A stretch of DNA of 64,000 bases from Lysinibacillus sphaericus (GTDB lineage: Bacteria > Bacillota > Bacilli > Bacillales_A > Planococcaceae). Each line of letters begins with the position of its first letter. The first letter of the stretch is position 1. Positions 45,288 through 53,931 of the stretch are shown here, piece by piece. Location of the stretch: the NCBI RefSeq assembly GCF_006864135.1, contig NZ_SADV01000003.1:296452-360451 (forward strand), in the 5' to 3' direction. Under the pieces are notes generated by a model. That model saw only the letters and a list, made by a program, of their open reading frames with translations, was not told the origin of the DNA and did no database searches. Made by a program: the position numbers and the translations under genes.

Positions 45288-46541
45288 ATGAACTCTTTAG
45301 GAAAAAGAATTCGCAAATTAAGGAAGGAACAAAAATTAACATTAGAGGCACTTGCCGGTGATCGTCTAACAAAAGGAATGTTAAGCCAAATTGAAAATGA
45401 TAAGGCCAAGCCTTCGATGGAGAGTCTAGAATATATTGCAGAGCGTTTACATGTAAAAGCAAGTGAATTACTTGAAGAAATAGCCCCTTCTACGATACGT
45501 CACCTTTTAGAGCAGGTGGAAATATTATATGCAGAAGTAGAGCTAGGTAATAATACAGAAAATTTGCAGCAAATCAAAGAGATGATTACGCCTTATGTAG
45601 AACAGCTTCCTCTAAGCTATGAAGCTGGTCGTTTACTTTATATATATGCAGTAGCTCAATATCAGGCGGGATTAACGACATGGGAATCACCGCTTCAACA
45701 AGCACGCTTTATGTTTAAAGAAATTAATTTACTAAGTCATTGGTTTGAAACGTTTATATTACAGTCCGCGATATTCATGGAAGATCGAAACTATAAAATG
45801 GCTTATTCCTGTATCTTACAAGCTAAAGAAGAGGCTGAGCAAGAAAATTATCAATTAGATTCACGAGATGCTGGAAAAATGGCTTATTTTATTAGTGTTT
45901 ATCAATTAGCAATAGGAGAACATGAAGCAGGTAAACAACTCGTTAAAGAGACAATTGCCAACGCACATAAAAATCAATTTTACTCTTATATCGATGATAT
46001 GTACCGTATTGCAGCGTTTTGTGCCATGATTGACAATGATTTTGAGCATGCAGAACATTTGATCAAGAAGCTAGAACAGTATCGAGTTTTTGCGGAACAA
46101 GTGGATGTAGATGCTTTTATTTTCACATTACGAGCACATTACTATAATAATTTCACTCATGATTATGAAAAGGCATTAGAAGAAATAGAGCGCTTTCGTC
46201 CACTTATGGATTTAGGATCGGTTAAATTTGATGAAAACCTATATTATTCTGAAAAGGGGAAATCCTTATATTTACTAGGTCGTTATGAAGAAGCAAAGGA
46301 AGCTTTTGAACATTTTACAAATGTTCCCCCATTCATCTTACATCCATTTGATATACTAGGCTTAAATGAGTGCTTTTCCTATAAAGCACTTTGCTATGCA
46401 CATTTCGGTGAGTTAACAACTGCCTACGAAATTGCCAAAAAGGCCTATACAGATTCTCAAGATTTAATCGATCTGCCCTATAAAGAAAAAATCGAAGAAA
46501 CGTATTATTCAATTAAAGCACAAATAAATTCGGTTCAATAA
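45288..46541 (+). CDS. XRE-family HTH regulator with TPR-like domain
   Basis: 417 residues. N-terminal XRE HTH (LGKRIRKLRKEQKLTLEALAG, then KGMLSQIENDKAKPSMESL) and about 340 residues of helical TPR-like repeats (LYLLGRYEEAKEAFEHF; AHFGELTTAYEIAKKAY). This is the Rgg/PlcR/Rap-neighbour architecture, in which the TPR part often binds a peptide or protein signal. No signal-peptide gene is seen beside it. AAAAAGGAGG precedes the ATG. It is divergent from the MFS exporter. Confidence 0.88.
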   Translation: MNSLGKRIRKLRKEQKLTLEALAGDRLTKGMLSQIENDKAKPSMESLEYIAERLHVKASELLEEIAPSTIRHLLEQVEILYAEVELGNNTENLQQIKEMITPYVEQLPLSYEAGRLLYIYAVAQYQAGLTTWESPLQQARFMFKEINLLSHWFETFILQSAIFMEDRNYKMAYSCILQAKEEAEQENYQLDSRDAGKMAYFISVYQLAIGEHEAGKQLVKETIANAHKNQFYSYIDDMYRIAAFCAMIDNDFEHAEHLIKKLEQYRVFAEQVDVDAFIFTLRAHYYNNFTHDYEKALEEIERFRPLMDLGSVKFDENLYYSEKGKSLYLLGRYEEAKEAFEHFTNVPPFILHPFDILGLNECFSYKALCYAHFGELTTAYEIAKKAYTDSQDLIDLPYKEKIEETYYSIKAQINSVQ

Positions 46542-46544
46542 ATA

Positions 46545-46586
46545 AAAGGGATTGCACATTTTAAAATTTATGGGCAATCCCTTTTT
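46545..46586. terminator. Bidirectional terminator
   Basis: AAAAGGGATTGC and GCAATCCCTTTTT form the stem between the converging regulator and MutS2-like genes. Confidence 0.85.
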
Positions 46587-46591
46587 GACTT

Positions 46592-48496
46592 TTAGCTCGA
46601 TTTATTTTTCTTCATTTCCTTCTGAATGTTGCGAAGGGCTTTTTTCGAGCCGCGCTCAATATCATGCTGAAGCTTGCGTTCTTTATAATCTACAAACAAT
46701 GTCTCTAAATCATATCCTTCTGGGTATAATTCTGTTGCCGGTAGCTCTAATGACAATCGTTTAACATTTACCTTTACGAATTCTCCCTCATAGAACACGA
46801 CAACATTATAGAAGTTATCCATTTCTTGATAAACGATTCCAACGTCAGCATGATCTAACAGCTTTACACGATCTCCCTTTTTAAAGTCATACTTTACTTT
46901 AGCTCTCGCTTGCTCAAACTTCGGCTTTCTGATTTTACTATCATCTACCCGTTCTAGGAAATAATCCTTATTATCGATATAGTCCTTCGCTCTTTGCAAA
47001 ACGCTTTCACGGATATTCATTTTCTTAGAAATCCATAAAGCATTACTGTCTCCTGATGTTCCGATGACTAATTGATATAACGGCTCTAATGTTTCACTAT
47101 TAAAACGCATAGCCGCATTCATAAAATCACTATGCATTTCAGAGAAACGCTTAATTTCTCCATAATGGGTAGTTGCTACTATCATGCAGCCCATATGATA
47201 GAACTCCTCTAAAATGGAAATCGCCAATGCTGCTCCTTCATTTGGTTCCGTACCACTCCCTATTTCATCAAATAGCAAAAGAGTATTATTATTGGATGCT
47301 CTCATAATATCCGAAAGATTTTTCATATGGGAAGAAAACGTACTAAGTGCATTTTCAATACTTTGATTGTCACCAATGTCTACAAAAATATGATCAAACA
47401 CAGCTATTTCAGTACCTTTATCTGCAACAATATGGAAGCCTGACATTGTAGCCAATGTTAACAAGCCAATCGTTTTGAGAACAACGGTTTTACCACCTGC
47501 ATTCGGTCCTGTAATGATCAAGCTACGATAGTCTTTACCAATTTCAAAATGAAGTGCCACCGCATTACCTGTTAACAGTGGATGCGTACAATTAACGAGC
47601 TTAATATAGCCAACATCATTTAAGCCCGGTTCTACGCCTCCAATATGCTTGCTAAACTTAGCTTTGGCAAAGACCATATCATATTGGCTAATTGACTCCA
47701 TGTTGATATTGATTTCACGAATATTTTCCAAGAGCAGGCCAGATAATGTCGCCAAAATCTGATATTCCTCCACCGCTTCCTCTGCTTTCAAAGTAGCCAA
47801 TTCCACATTTAATTTGGCTACTGTACTAGGCTCCATAAAGACCGTTGCACCTTTAGATGAAATTTCTACAATTGTTCCTTGCACATGATTTTTATAGGAA
47901 GCCTTAATGGGAATCGTGTATCGATCATCCTTTTTACTAATAAAGAACTCCTGGATATATGTTTTATTGGCACTATTATTTAAAAATTTTACTAAGCGGT
48001 CTTTAATTTTCTCCTCTGTTGTCTCGATATGATTGCGGATACGCTTTAAATCTCTACTAGCAGCTGAATCAACACGATTGGCTTTAATCGCAAAGTTTAT
48101 CTCCTCTTCCACACTTTTGAATTCAGCCATCGAATTAGCATAGGATGCAAGTACGGGCGCAAAAAATTCCTTCTCCAGCATAAATTTTTTAATTTTTCTA
48201 CAGCCTCTTAAAAAGTCTGAAATGCTAACTAATTCACTAGGGTCTAAAATAATCCCCTTTTCAAGCTTTTTAATCGTATTATCAATATTTGATATCCCTA
48301 AAAACGGAACATGACCTTCCGCATCTAAAATTGCTCGTGCCTCAGTCGTTTCATTTAAACGATTTTTAACAACTGTCATAATTGGGCTCGGCGTTAATTT
48401 ATCTAATAACTGTTTACCTAATCCACTGACACAGTATGATTTAACGATTTCCTTCAATTCATTGTATTGTAACTTCTCAAAAGTAGTATGATTCAT
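46592..48496 (-). CDS. MutS2-like ATPase lacking the Smr domain
   Basis: 634 residues. It has the MutS2 core order: N-terminal helical lever (FEKLQYNELKEIVKSYCVSGLG), long coiled coil, then the MutS ATPase with Walker A GPNAGGKT (about 325), a LLLFDEIGSGTEP Walker B and ATTHYGEIK. It ends in a KOW-like segment (FKKGDRVKLLDHADVGIV) and a basic tail. Standard MutS2 is about 785 residues and ends in an Smr endonuclease domain, absent here. This is a MutS2 paralogue, perhaps acting on stalled ribosomes or branched DNA without cutting. The AATGTCTCC region upstream gives GGAGACATTA before ATG. Confidence 0.88.
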   Translation of the reverse strand: MNHTTFEKLQYNELKEIVKSYCVSGLGKQLLDKLTPSPIMTVVKNRLNETTEARAILDAEGHVPFLGISNIDNTIKKLEKGIILDPSELVSISDFLRGCRKIKKFMLEKEFFAPVLASYANSMAEFKSVEEEINFAIKANRVDSAASRDLKRIRNHIETTEEKIKDRLVKFLNNSANKTYIQEFFISKKDDRYTIPIKASYKNHVQGTIVEISSKGATVFMEPSTVAKLNVELATLKAEEAVEEYQILATLSGLLLENIREININMESISQYDMVFAKAKFSKHIGGVEPGLNDVGYIKLVNCTHPLLTGNAVALHFEIGKDYRSLIITGPNAGGKTVVLKTIGLLTLATMSGFHIVADKGTEIAVFDHIFVDIGDNQSIENALSTFSSHMKNLSDIMRASNNNTLLLFDEIGSGTEPNEGAALAISILEEFYHMGCMIVATTHYGEIKRFSEMHSDFMNAAMRFNSETLEPLYQLVIGTSGDSNALWISKKMNIRESVLQRAKDYIDNKDYFLERVDDSKIRKPKFEQARAKVKYDFKKGDRVKLLDHADVGIVYQEMDNFYNVVVFYEGEFVKVNVKRLSLELPATELYPEGYDLETLFVDYKERKLQHDIERGSKKALRNIQKEMKKNKSS

Positions 48497-48591
48497 TGTT
48501 AATGTCTCCTCACTATGATTTTTCCATAATCATTCATGAAGATACCTACTCAATAGATAGCAATGATTTTTTATTCAATTAAAAAAGAGAA

Positions 48592-48618
48592 AAAAGCTGT
48601 GGGGATCCCACAGCTTTT
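48592..48618. terminator. Hairpin AAAAGCTGTGGG/CCCACAGCTTTT
   Basis: Perfect 12-bp stem with a 3-nt loop; A- and T-rich ends make it a possible terminator in either direction. No gene abuts it on the plus side. Confidence 0.55.
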
Positions 48619-48665
48619 ACATTACAAGGCATGTGTAAACAAGCATCGCGAAAAAAACTTCAATC

Positions 48666-48765
48666 AATTATGCCTCGGCATAATTGCGTTTGGAGGCTTT
48701 AGGCCAAACACGATGTTGGTCACTCCGTCGTTGCCACAGGCCGCAGCGTTTTTATACGGAGTTCC
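48666..48765. repeat. Dispersed intergenic repeat, copy with palindrome and hairpin
   Basis: AATTATGCCTCGGCATAATT (48666-48685) is the best-preserved palindrome of the family. After TTGGTCACTC comes a hairpin: ACTCCGT (48722-48728) with ACGGAGT (48756-48762), enclosing CGTTGC/GCAGCG. Compare 29575-29760. Confidence 0.65.
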
Positions 48766-48830
48766 TCTAACCGCTATTAAAAGAAGTATTTTTAGAGCAT
48801 TACACGCTTTATAAAGTATTGTAGGTATCT

Positions 48831-48947
48831 TCATAGGTATCGAAATAAATCCATGACTAAATAAGGGTCACTTTTATGACATAAATCCCCTGTCGCCATT
48901 ACATTTATTTCATTAAGTTGTTCCTAATTAGAACCTACCGCACTCAT
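48831..48947 (-). pseudogene. Small frame interrupted by an amber codon
   Basis: AGAGGTG stands before an ATG at 48947. Seven codons are followed by TAG, then the same frame continues 30 codons (EQLNEINVMATG, then HKSDPYLVMDLFRYL) to TGA. The reading looks protein-like. It is probably a decayed small gene; family not recognised. Confidence 0.35.
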
Positions 48948-49131
48948 CAAAAGCACCTCTCATTAATTTATAATGTTCATCATTGTTATCTAATTGATTG
49001 ACGTTATATTACTATATGTTGACAAAAAAGTAAAGTTGCATATTTTTGTCTAACAATAAAAGAAATCTGATTACCTATAAATGGACAAACCAACAATTAA
49101 GCAAACTGTTCCAAGCAATAGGTAAATTATT

Positions 49132-49212
49132 TTAGTCCCATAGAATAGAACCACCTTGACCAAAACCTTCATATTCATGTACTTTCGGATTACATTGTTT
49201 AGCAGGATCTTC
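49132..49212 (-). pseudogene. Remnant of a gene 3' end
   Basis: 26 codons (AKQCNPKVHEYEGFGQGG, then SILWD) end at TAA 49132. TAA lies directly before them in frame and there is no start. Composition is protein-like. Source gene unknown. Confidence 0.3.
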
Positions 49213-49240
49213 TTAAAATCCCTCAAAACATTAATCCATG

Positions 49241-49278
49241 AAAAAAGGACCTGTAGAAAATTTCTACAAGTCCTTTTT
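49241..49278 (-). terminator. Terminator of rarD
   Basis: AAAGGAC-TGTAGAAA pairs with TTTCTACA-GTCCTTT; on the minus strand a TTTTTTC tail follows. Confidence 0.82.
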
Positions 49279-50183
49279 TAAGCAGATTTCTGATGAGCCC
49301 TTCTCGTTTCAATGATTTTCGAGCCTGAAAATAATAGTAACGCTGCCCAAATAATGCTAAATGCTAATAGCTCTATTTGACTAAACGGTTCTTTATAAAG
49401 CACAATTCCTAAAATTAATACTATTGTTGGCGATATGTATTGAATAAAGCCTAATAAATACAGTGGAATATTTTGTGCACTTTTTGCAAATAAAATTAAT
49501 GGCACTGCTGTCACGATTCCACTGACAATCATGAGGATGTCTGTTTTCACATCAACATGTAAAAATGAGGCTTGATTCGTTGTAAAAAGGTAAATATAGT
49601 AGCCTAAAGCAAACGGTAAAATAAATAACGTTTCGATGGCTAGACCTCTTGTCGCATCAAGCTTAATTTTCTTTTTCAGTACACCGTAAATGGCGAAGGA
49701 TAAAGCAATAAGAAGTGCTACCCATGGGATTGACCCATAATTAATCGTTAAAATAATTACTGCGATAAAGGCAATTCCGGTAGCTGCCCATTGCGCACGA
49801 CTAAGTGCTTCTTTAAAGAAAATAACCCCAAAAATAACTGACAGTAAAGGATTAATATAATAGCCTAAGCTCGTTTCAATTAAGTGGTTATGGGTAACTG
49901 CCCAAATATATAAATACCAGTTCATTGAAATAACAAAGGAAGCTCCTGCAAGCTGCCAAAAATGCTTTTGGTGTGACCACAAATATTTTAAGTCTGCGAT
50001 AAGATCTTTGCGCATTCCAAATACTATTACTGCTAGTACTGTAAAGACGAAGGACCAAATGACACGCGATAATAAAATTTCCATACTCGGGACATGCTCA
50101 AGCAATTTCCAATAAAGCGGAAATGCACCCCAAAAAGCATAGGCTAAAAATGCCGCCAAAACCCCTTTTTTCTCATTTGACAT
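49278..50183 (-). CDS. rarD: EamA-family transporter RarD
   Basis: 301 residues from the ATG at 50183 (a GTG four codons earlier is possible). Ten helices and the RarD pattern (AYAFWGAFPLYWKLL, LLSRVIWSF, SMNWYLYIWAVTHNHLIETSLGYYI shown here only in part) are present. RarD proteins are putative drug/metabolite exporters in the cell membrane; the original name comes from chloramphenicol sensitivity. Single-gene unit. Substrate unknown. Confidence 0.88.
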   Translation of the reverse strand: MSNEKKGVLAAFLAYAFWGAFPLYWKLLEHVPSMEILLSRVIWSFVFTVLAVIVFGMRKDLIADLKYLWSHQKHFWQLAGASFVISMNWYLYIWAVTHNHLIETSLGYYINPLLSVIFGVIFFKEALSRAQWAATGIAFIAVIILTINYGSIPWVALLIALSFAIYGVLKKKIKLDATRGLAIETLFILPFALGYYIYLFTTNQASFLHVDVKTDILMIVSGIVTAVPLILFAKSAQNIPLYLLGFIQYISPTIVLILGIVLYKEPFSQIELLAFSIIWAALLLFSGSKIIETRRAHQKSA

Positions 50184-50315
50184 TGCCTCTAACACTCCTA
50201 CTCCATATAAATCTATACGGCATTTCGTAATATTACCTTTTAAAGAATAGACTAATTATAGGACTTTGATTGGTAACTGTAAATGCCAAGTTTTAATAAA
50301 TTGACATTAACAAAG

Positions 50316-50849
50316 TTACTCTTTCATTTCAGATTCAAGCTCAGAAATATATTTGCGCACCGTACTATAGCTAATATCAGGATTAATTTGTCGTTTTATG
50401 CGAATGTGGATTTCTTTAATACCAACTCCCTGCTCTCGCATATCGCGAATCATAGATTTTAATGGACCTGACAGGGATTCCTTTGACAGAGCAGTATATT
50501 TACTTAATTCAATTAATAGCTCTGTATTTTGTCGGCGAATCTCCTTTAGCTCATTTACGACACAATTATATTCTGTTAGCTTTTTTTGTAAGACGGCGTT
50601 TCGCTGCTTTATTTTTTGCATGTCTTCCACAAGCTCAATATTTTTCTTCTTTAATACTTTTCTCTCTTGCTCTAAAATAGTGTGCTTTTCATCTAAATCT
50701 ATATTCATGGCATTGTACAGCTCTTCTATATGCATTAATTCATGGTAGCGACTTTTTAACACGAGCATTAGGTTTTCTGTCGTATTGATTGCTAGTGCTC
50801 CATCCTTTAAACGTTCACATGATAATGAAGTAGGATTCATTTTGCTCAT
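50316..50849 (-). CDS. Coiled-coil protein with C-terminal HTH-like region
   Basis: 177 residues. Residues about 25-120 form a long coiled coil rich in Glu and Lys (HTILEQERKVLKKKNIELVED). The last 50 residues look like a helix-turn-helix: GPLKSMIRDMREQGVGIKEIH, then PDISYSTVRKYISELE, similar to resolvase/terminase-small-subunit recognition helices. I do not recognise a named family. A DNA-binding or structural role is possible. No membrane segment. It lies between RarD and TelA and is not obviously co-transcribed with either. Confidence 0.65.
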   Translation of the reverse strand: MSKMNPTSLSCERLKDGALAINTTENLMLVLKSRYHELMHIEELYNAMNIDLDEKHTILEQERKVLKKKNIELVEDMQKIKQRNAVLQKKLTEYNCVVNELKEIRRQNTELLIELSKYTALSKESLSGPLKSMIRDMREQGVGIKEIHIRIKRQINPDISYSTVRKYISELESEMKE

Positions 50850-50975
50850 CCTCTTTTAACCCCATGATTGATTATTTTATGTAATCGAAGTGCATTGTTT
50901 AGCATATTTCCTCTTCCTTCTTCTTTGATAATCATTCTCATTTATCTTATCATAATGAGGAATTTCTATTTTGTC

Positions 50976-51013
50976 AAAAAAAGCTTCTTGCAAGGTAATA
51001 TGCAAGAAGCTTT
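50976..51013 (-). terminator. Terminator of telA
   Basis: AAAGCTTCTTGCA (50980-50992) and TGCAAGAAGCTTT (51001-51013) with a TTTTTTGAC tail on the minus strand. Confidence 0.85.
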
Positions 51014-51017
51014 ACGA

Positions 51018-52190
51018 TTACATTTTTTTCAGTTTTTCATATTCAAGCTGCAGACGTTCGATACGTTTACGGCCTTCCTCTCGATTTCTTGCTGTTTCTG
51101 CTTGAATTTGCTTCGTTTCTTGAATACCAGACATAATTGTTTGCCATGTCGTTTCAATTGTTTCGATTTTAATGCTTGGGCTACCAGCCGCACGCGCGAT
51201 ATTAACACTATTTTTACTAATATTTTCTGCATTTCGTACAAGCATTTCATTCGTACGACGGTCTAATTCACTCATTGAATCTGAAATAAGCTTTTGGCGT
51301 TTTAACGTCACCGCATGGATAAGTCCTTGCTTAAATATAGGAATTGTCGTCACAAACGCAGAGTTAATTTTAGCAATTAAATGGTTATTCCCTTGCTGCA
51401 TTAATCGAATTTGTGGAGCAGATTGGAATGAAACTTGTTGCGCCATTTCTAAATCATAACGACGTTGTTCTAGTAAATCAACGGCACGTACCATCGTTTC
51501 ATATTCCATTGCCGCTAACTGATCACCAGTTTGTGATTTTTGTTCAAGTGCTGGTAAGGATGAACGTACTTCATCTGTTTTCACTTCAATTGCCGCAATA
51601 AATTTACTTAAAGTTTGGAAGTAATTTAAGTTTTGATCATATAAATTTTCAAGATCAATGGTATTACGTTTCATTTCACCTTCATATTTTTGAACCTCGC
51701 GGAAAATGACATCCACTTCCTTGTTCATGCTGTCATATTTGGATAGAAACTTTTCTAATTGTTCCTTTCCTTTACTAAACAGCTTAGTAAGGAAGCCACC
51801 TTTTTTATCCTCCGCAAAATCTTGGGGATCAAATTTATCCATAATTCTATTTAAATTATTTAATAATACACTTGATTCCTCAAGCTTGCTTGTTTTCATC
51901 GTTGCTAGCATTTTATCTGAAAAAGTAGAAATACCATTCGCAGTTTCTTTTCCAAGCTCTAGCATAGCAATTTGGTCTTTCACATCAATTTTTTGTGCTA
52001 ATGCATGAACCTCAGGATCTTGCTTTAAAGCAAGTTGATTTTGAGCAATTTGTGATAGCTCTTGCTCAGAAACAAGTACTGGTTTTTTTGGCTCTTGCTC
52101 TACCTGCAATAATGGATTAGGCTGTAGTAATGGATTTTCTGATGCAAATGGATCCTTTGATTTTAATAGGTCGTTGTCGAATTCAGACAT
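51018..52190 (-). CDS. telA: TelA-family (toxic anion resistance) protein
   Basis: 390 residues, almost all helical. The N-terminal 40 residues are low complexity (PLLQPNPLLQ). The TelA/YaaN pattern follows (MDKFDPQDFAEDKKGGFLTKLF; GEMKRNTIDLENLYDQN; MVRAVDLLEQRRYDLEMAQQ). Members are linked to tellurite and envelope-stress resistance and often travel with TerD-type genes, but none are here. AGGGGGT precedes the ATG. Single-gene unit with its own terminator. Confidence 0.9.
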   Translation of the reverse strand: MSEFDNDLLKSKDPFASENPLLQPNPLLQVEQEPKKPVLVSEQELSQIAQNQLALKQDPEVHALAQKIDVKDQIAMLELGKETANGISTFSDKMLATMKTSKLEESSVLLNNLNRIMDKFDPQDFAEDKKGGFLTKLFSKGKEQLEKFLSKYDSMNKEVDVIFREVQKYEGEMKRNTIDLENLYDQNLNYFQTLSKFIAAIEVKTDEVRSSLPALEQKSQTGDQLAAMEYETMVRAVDLLEQRRYDLEMAQQVSFQSAPQIRLMQQGNNHLIAKINSAFVTTIPIFKQGLIHAVTLKRQKLISDSMSELDRRTNEMLVRNAENISKNSVNIARAAGSPSIKIETIETTWQTIMSGIQETKQIQAETARNREEGRKRIERLQLEYEKLKKM

Positions 52191-52314
52191 AAAAATTTTA
52201 CCCCCTGCGATTTATCTCTTTTATTTACATACGATTCCAAGCTGAAAAAGTTTCATTTTAGTCAAGTTTTATAAAACAAGAGGCACTGAACCCTCATGAT
52301 GCTCTAGTTGAAAG

Positions 52315-52478
52315 CTAATGAGATATATTAGAACTATTGACAAAAAGCTTTAATTGCTCACGATTATTTAAGATTTTTGCCAACTCATCACGCATAGGTA
52401 GCTGCTCACAAAGAACTGTTCTCTCTCCTCTTGTGTTGCTAGGCGTTGACTAGGTGATTTTTTTAATGCTTCAATCAT
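52315..52478 (-). pseudogene. Short frameshifted gene remnant
   Basis: An ATG at 52478 opens MIEALKKSPSQRLATQEERE and then loses sense. An overlapping frame from about 52410 to TAG 52315 reads EQLPMRDELAKILNNREQ and on to LKLFVN. Together they look like one small helical protein with a frame slip. No good ribosome binding site. Family not recognised. Confidence 0.35.
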
Positions 52479-52641
52479 TCTTGAAAAACAAAACTTCACC
52501 CTATTCTATAAATTATAGCTTGTTTCATTTGGAAATTCGACTTTATCCACGAAATACTTTACATAGTTTTCTAACACTAGTATATTTAGGCTTTATCCCC
52601 ATGACCTAGGGTTGATTCCTGCTCTGATTGTGCGCCATAAC

Positions 52642-52679
52642 GATGAAAAAAGCAGCTACTTAATGTAGCTGCTTTCATC
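52642..52679 (-). terminator. Terminator of the PadR/ABC exporter operon
   Basis: GCAGCTAC and GTAGCTGC around TTAAT, extended by GATGAAA/TTTCATC; on the minus strand TTTTTTC follows the stem. Confidence 0.82.
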
Positions 52680-52680
52680 A

Positions 52681-53931
52681 TCATGTAGTCACTTTTAGGA
52701 CAGTTTTAATTTTCTTAATAACGCCACCTGAACTATATGTTAGTACGCTGCGTTTATAGAATGAAATACTGAATAAATAAGCAATAATAATTGTCGCTAT
52801 TAAAATACCTAACGATAGAAGTGGTACCATTACGCCAATATCAGTAGCCCCGATACGCATCGGCATAATCATCCCAGATGTAAATGGAATATAAGAGAAT
52901 ATCTTAATGATAAGAGTATCCGGATTCCCCATTCCCGATAACATAACATAGAAACCAATTAATGTAATCATCATGGCTGGCATTAATACTTGACCTGCTT
53001 CTTCAACTTTAGACACTAAAGAGCCGAATAATGCACCAACAATTAAATAAAGAATAATTGTTAATAGTAAGAATAGCACGGCATATATCACATAACTAAT
53101 CGATAATTCACTAACGATACTAGATGCCATATCCCAAATAACACCGTTTTTTGCAAATTTCGCATAGATTAGGAAGACAACTATAATAATCCCCATCTGT
53201 GTTAATGCGAGTAATAATACACCAGCAATTTTTGCTTTAAAATGGGTAGCTGGTTTTACACTTACTAGTAGCATTTCCATTGCACGTGAACCTTTTTCAG
53301 TCGCAATTTCCGTTGTAATCATAGATAGGAATGTAGAAATAAAGAAGTAAATTAAAATACCTACTGCATAAGATACAAATTGTCCTGATTGTTTTTCTTC
53401 TTCGCTTTTACCACCTGTAGACTCTGTATTTAAGTTTTTATCAGTAATAATCGTTTTGGCATCCATAATTTGAGTTGCTTGTACTGGCGTTAATGATAAC
53501 TGTTGTACAGCATAATTTTGACCAGCAAGTTGCAGAATCGAATTTATCGCACCTTGATCATTTAATTTCAACGGAGTGAAAGTGGCAATTTCAGCATGTA
53601 GCTGTCCATCTTGATCTGTTATTGTAACGATTGCATCTAGCTTTTCGTCTTTGACCTTTTTCTCTAGCTCCGATATATTCGATTCATTTTGTATAAATTC
53701 CATATCGCCATTCGATACAAAGAGACCACTTAAATCAGCTGTCGTTTCATTGACGATTGCAATTTGTTGCGCTTGATCATCACCCGTAAAAAGCTCTTTA
53801 ATATCTGACCAGAAAACTGCAACAGACATCCCAAGTATATAAATGCATGTCATTACAACAAAGGATTTTGATTTTATTTTTGATGTGTAAAGCTGTTTCA
53901 TTAACAAATTAAACTTCGACAACGTTGCCAC
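52681..53931 (-). CDS. ABC exporter permease (NatB/YhaP type)
   Basis: 416 residues from a GTG at 53931 that overlaps the end of the ATPase gene by 23 nt. One N-terminal helix, an extracytoplasmic domain of about 140 residues (IAIVNETTADLSGLF...), then five to six helices (ILIYFFISTFLSMITTEIATEKGSRAMEMLL-type region). This is the ABC-2 permease layout of NatB and YhaP. Exports sodium, drugs or peptides in known cases; cargo here unknown. Partner of the ATPase encoded upstream. Confidence 0.85.
   Translation of the reverse strand: MATLSKFNLLMKQLYTSKIKSKSFVVMTCIYILGMSVAVFWSDIKELFTGDDQAQQIAIVNETTADLSGLFVSNGDMEFIQNESNISELEKKVKDEKLDAIVTITDQDGQLHAEIATFTPLKLNDQGAINSILQLAGQNYAVQQLSLTPVQATQIMDAKTIITDKNLNTESTGGKSEEEKQSGQFVSYAVGILIYFFISTFLSMITTEIATEKGSRAMEMLLVSVKPATHFKAKIAGVLLLALTQMGIIIVVFLIYAKFAKNGVIWDMASSIVSELSISYVIYAVLFLLLTIILYLIVGALFGSLVSKVEEAGQVLMPAMMITLIGFYVMLSGMGNPDTLIIKIFSYIPFTSGMIMPMRIGATDIGVMVPLLSLGILIATIIIAYLFSISFYKRSVLTYSSGGVIKKIKTVLKVTT

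Larger units (their letters stand above)
48497..49277. other. Long gene-poor region with repeats and gene remnants
   Basis: 781 bp. Contents: the promoter of the MutS2-like gene, a hairpin at 48592-48618, a dispersed repeat (48666-48765), a 38-codon frame broken by TAG (48831-48947), a 26-codon open remnant (49132-49212) and the RarD terminator (49241-49278). Confidence 0.6.
52191..52680. other. Gene-free region with a frameshifted remnant
   Basis: 490 bp between the telA start and the ABC permease stop. It contains a small broken leftward frame (52315-52478) and the exporter terminator (52642-52679). The telA promoter should be at the left end. Confidence 0.5.
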
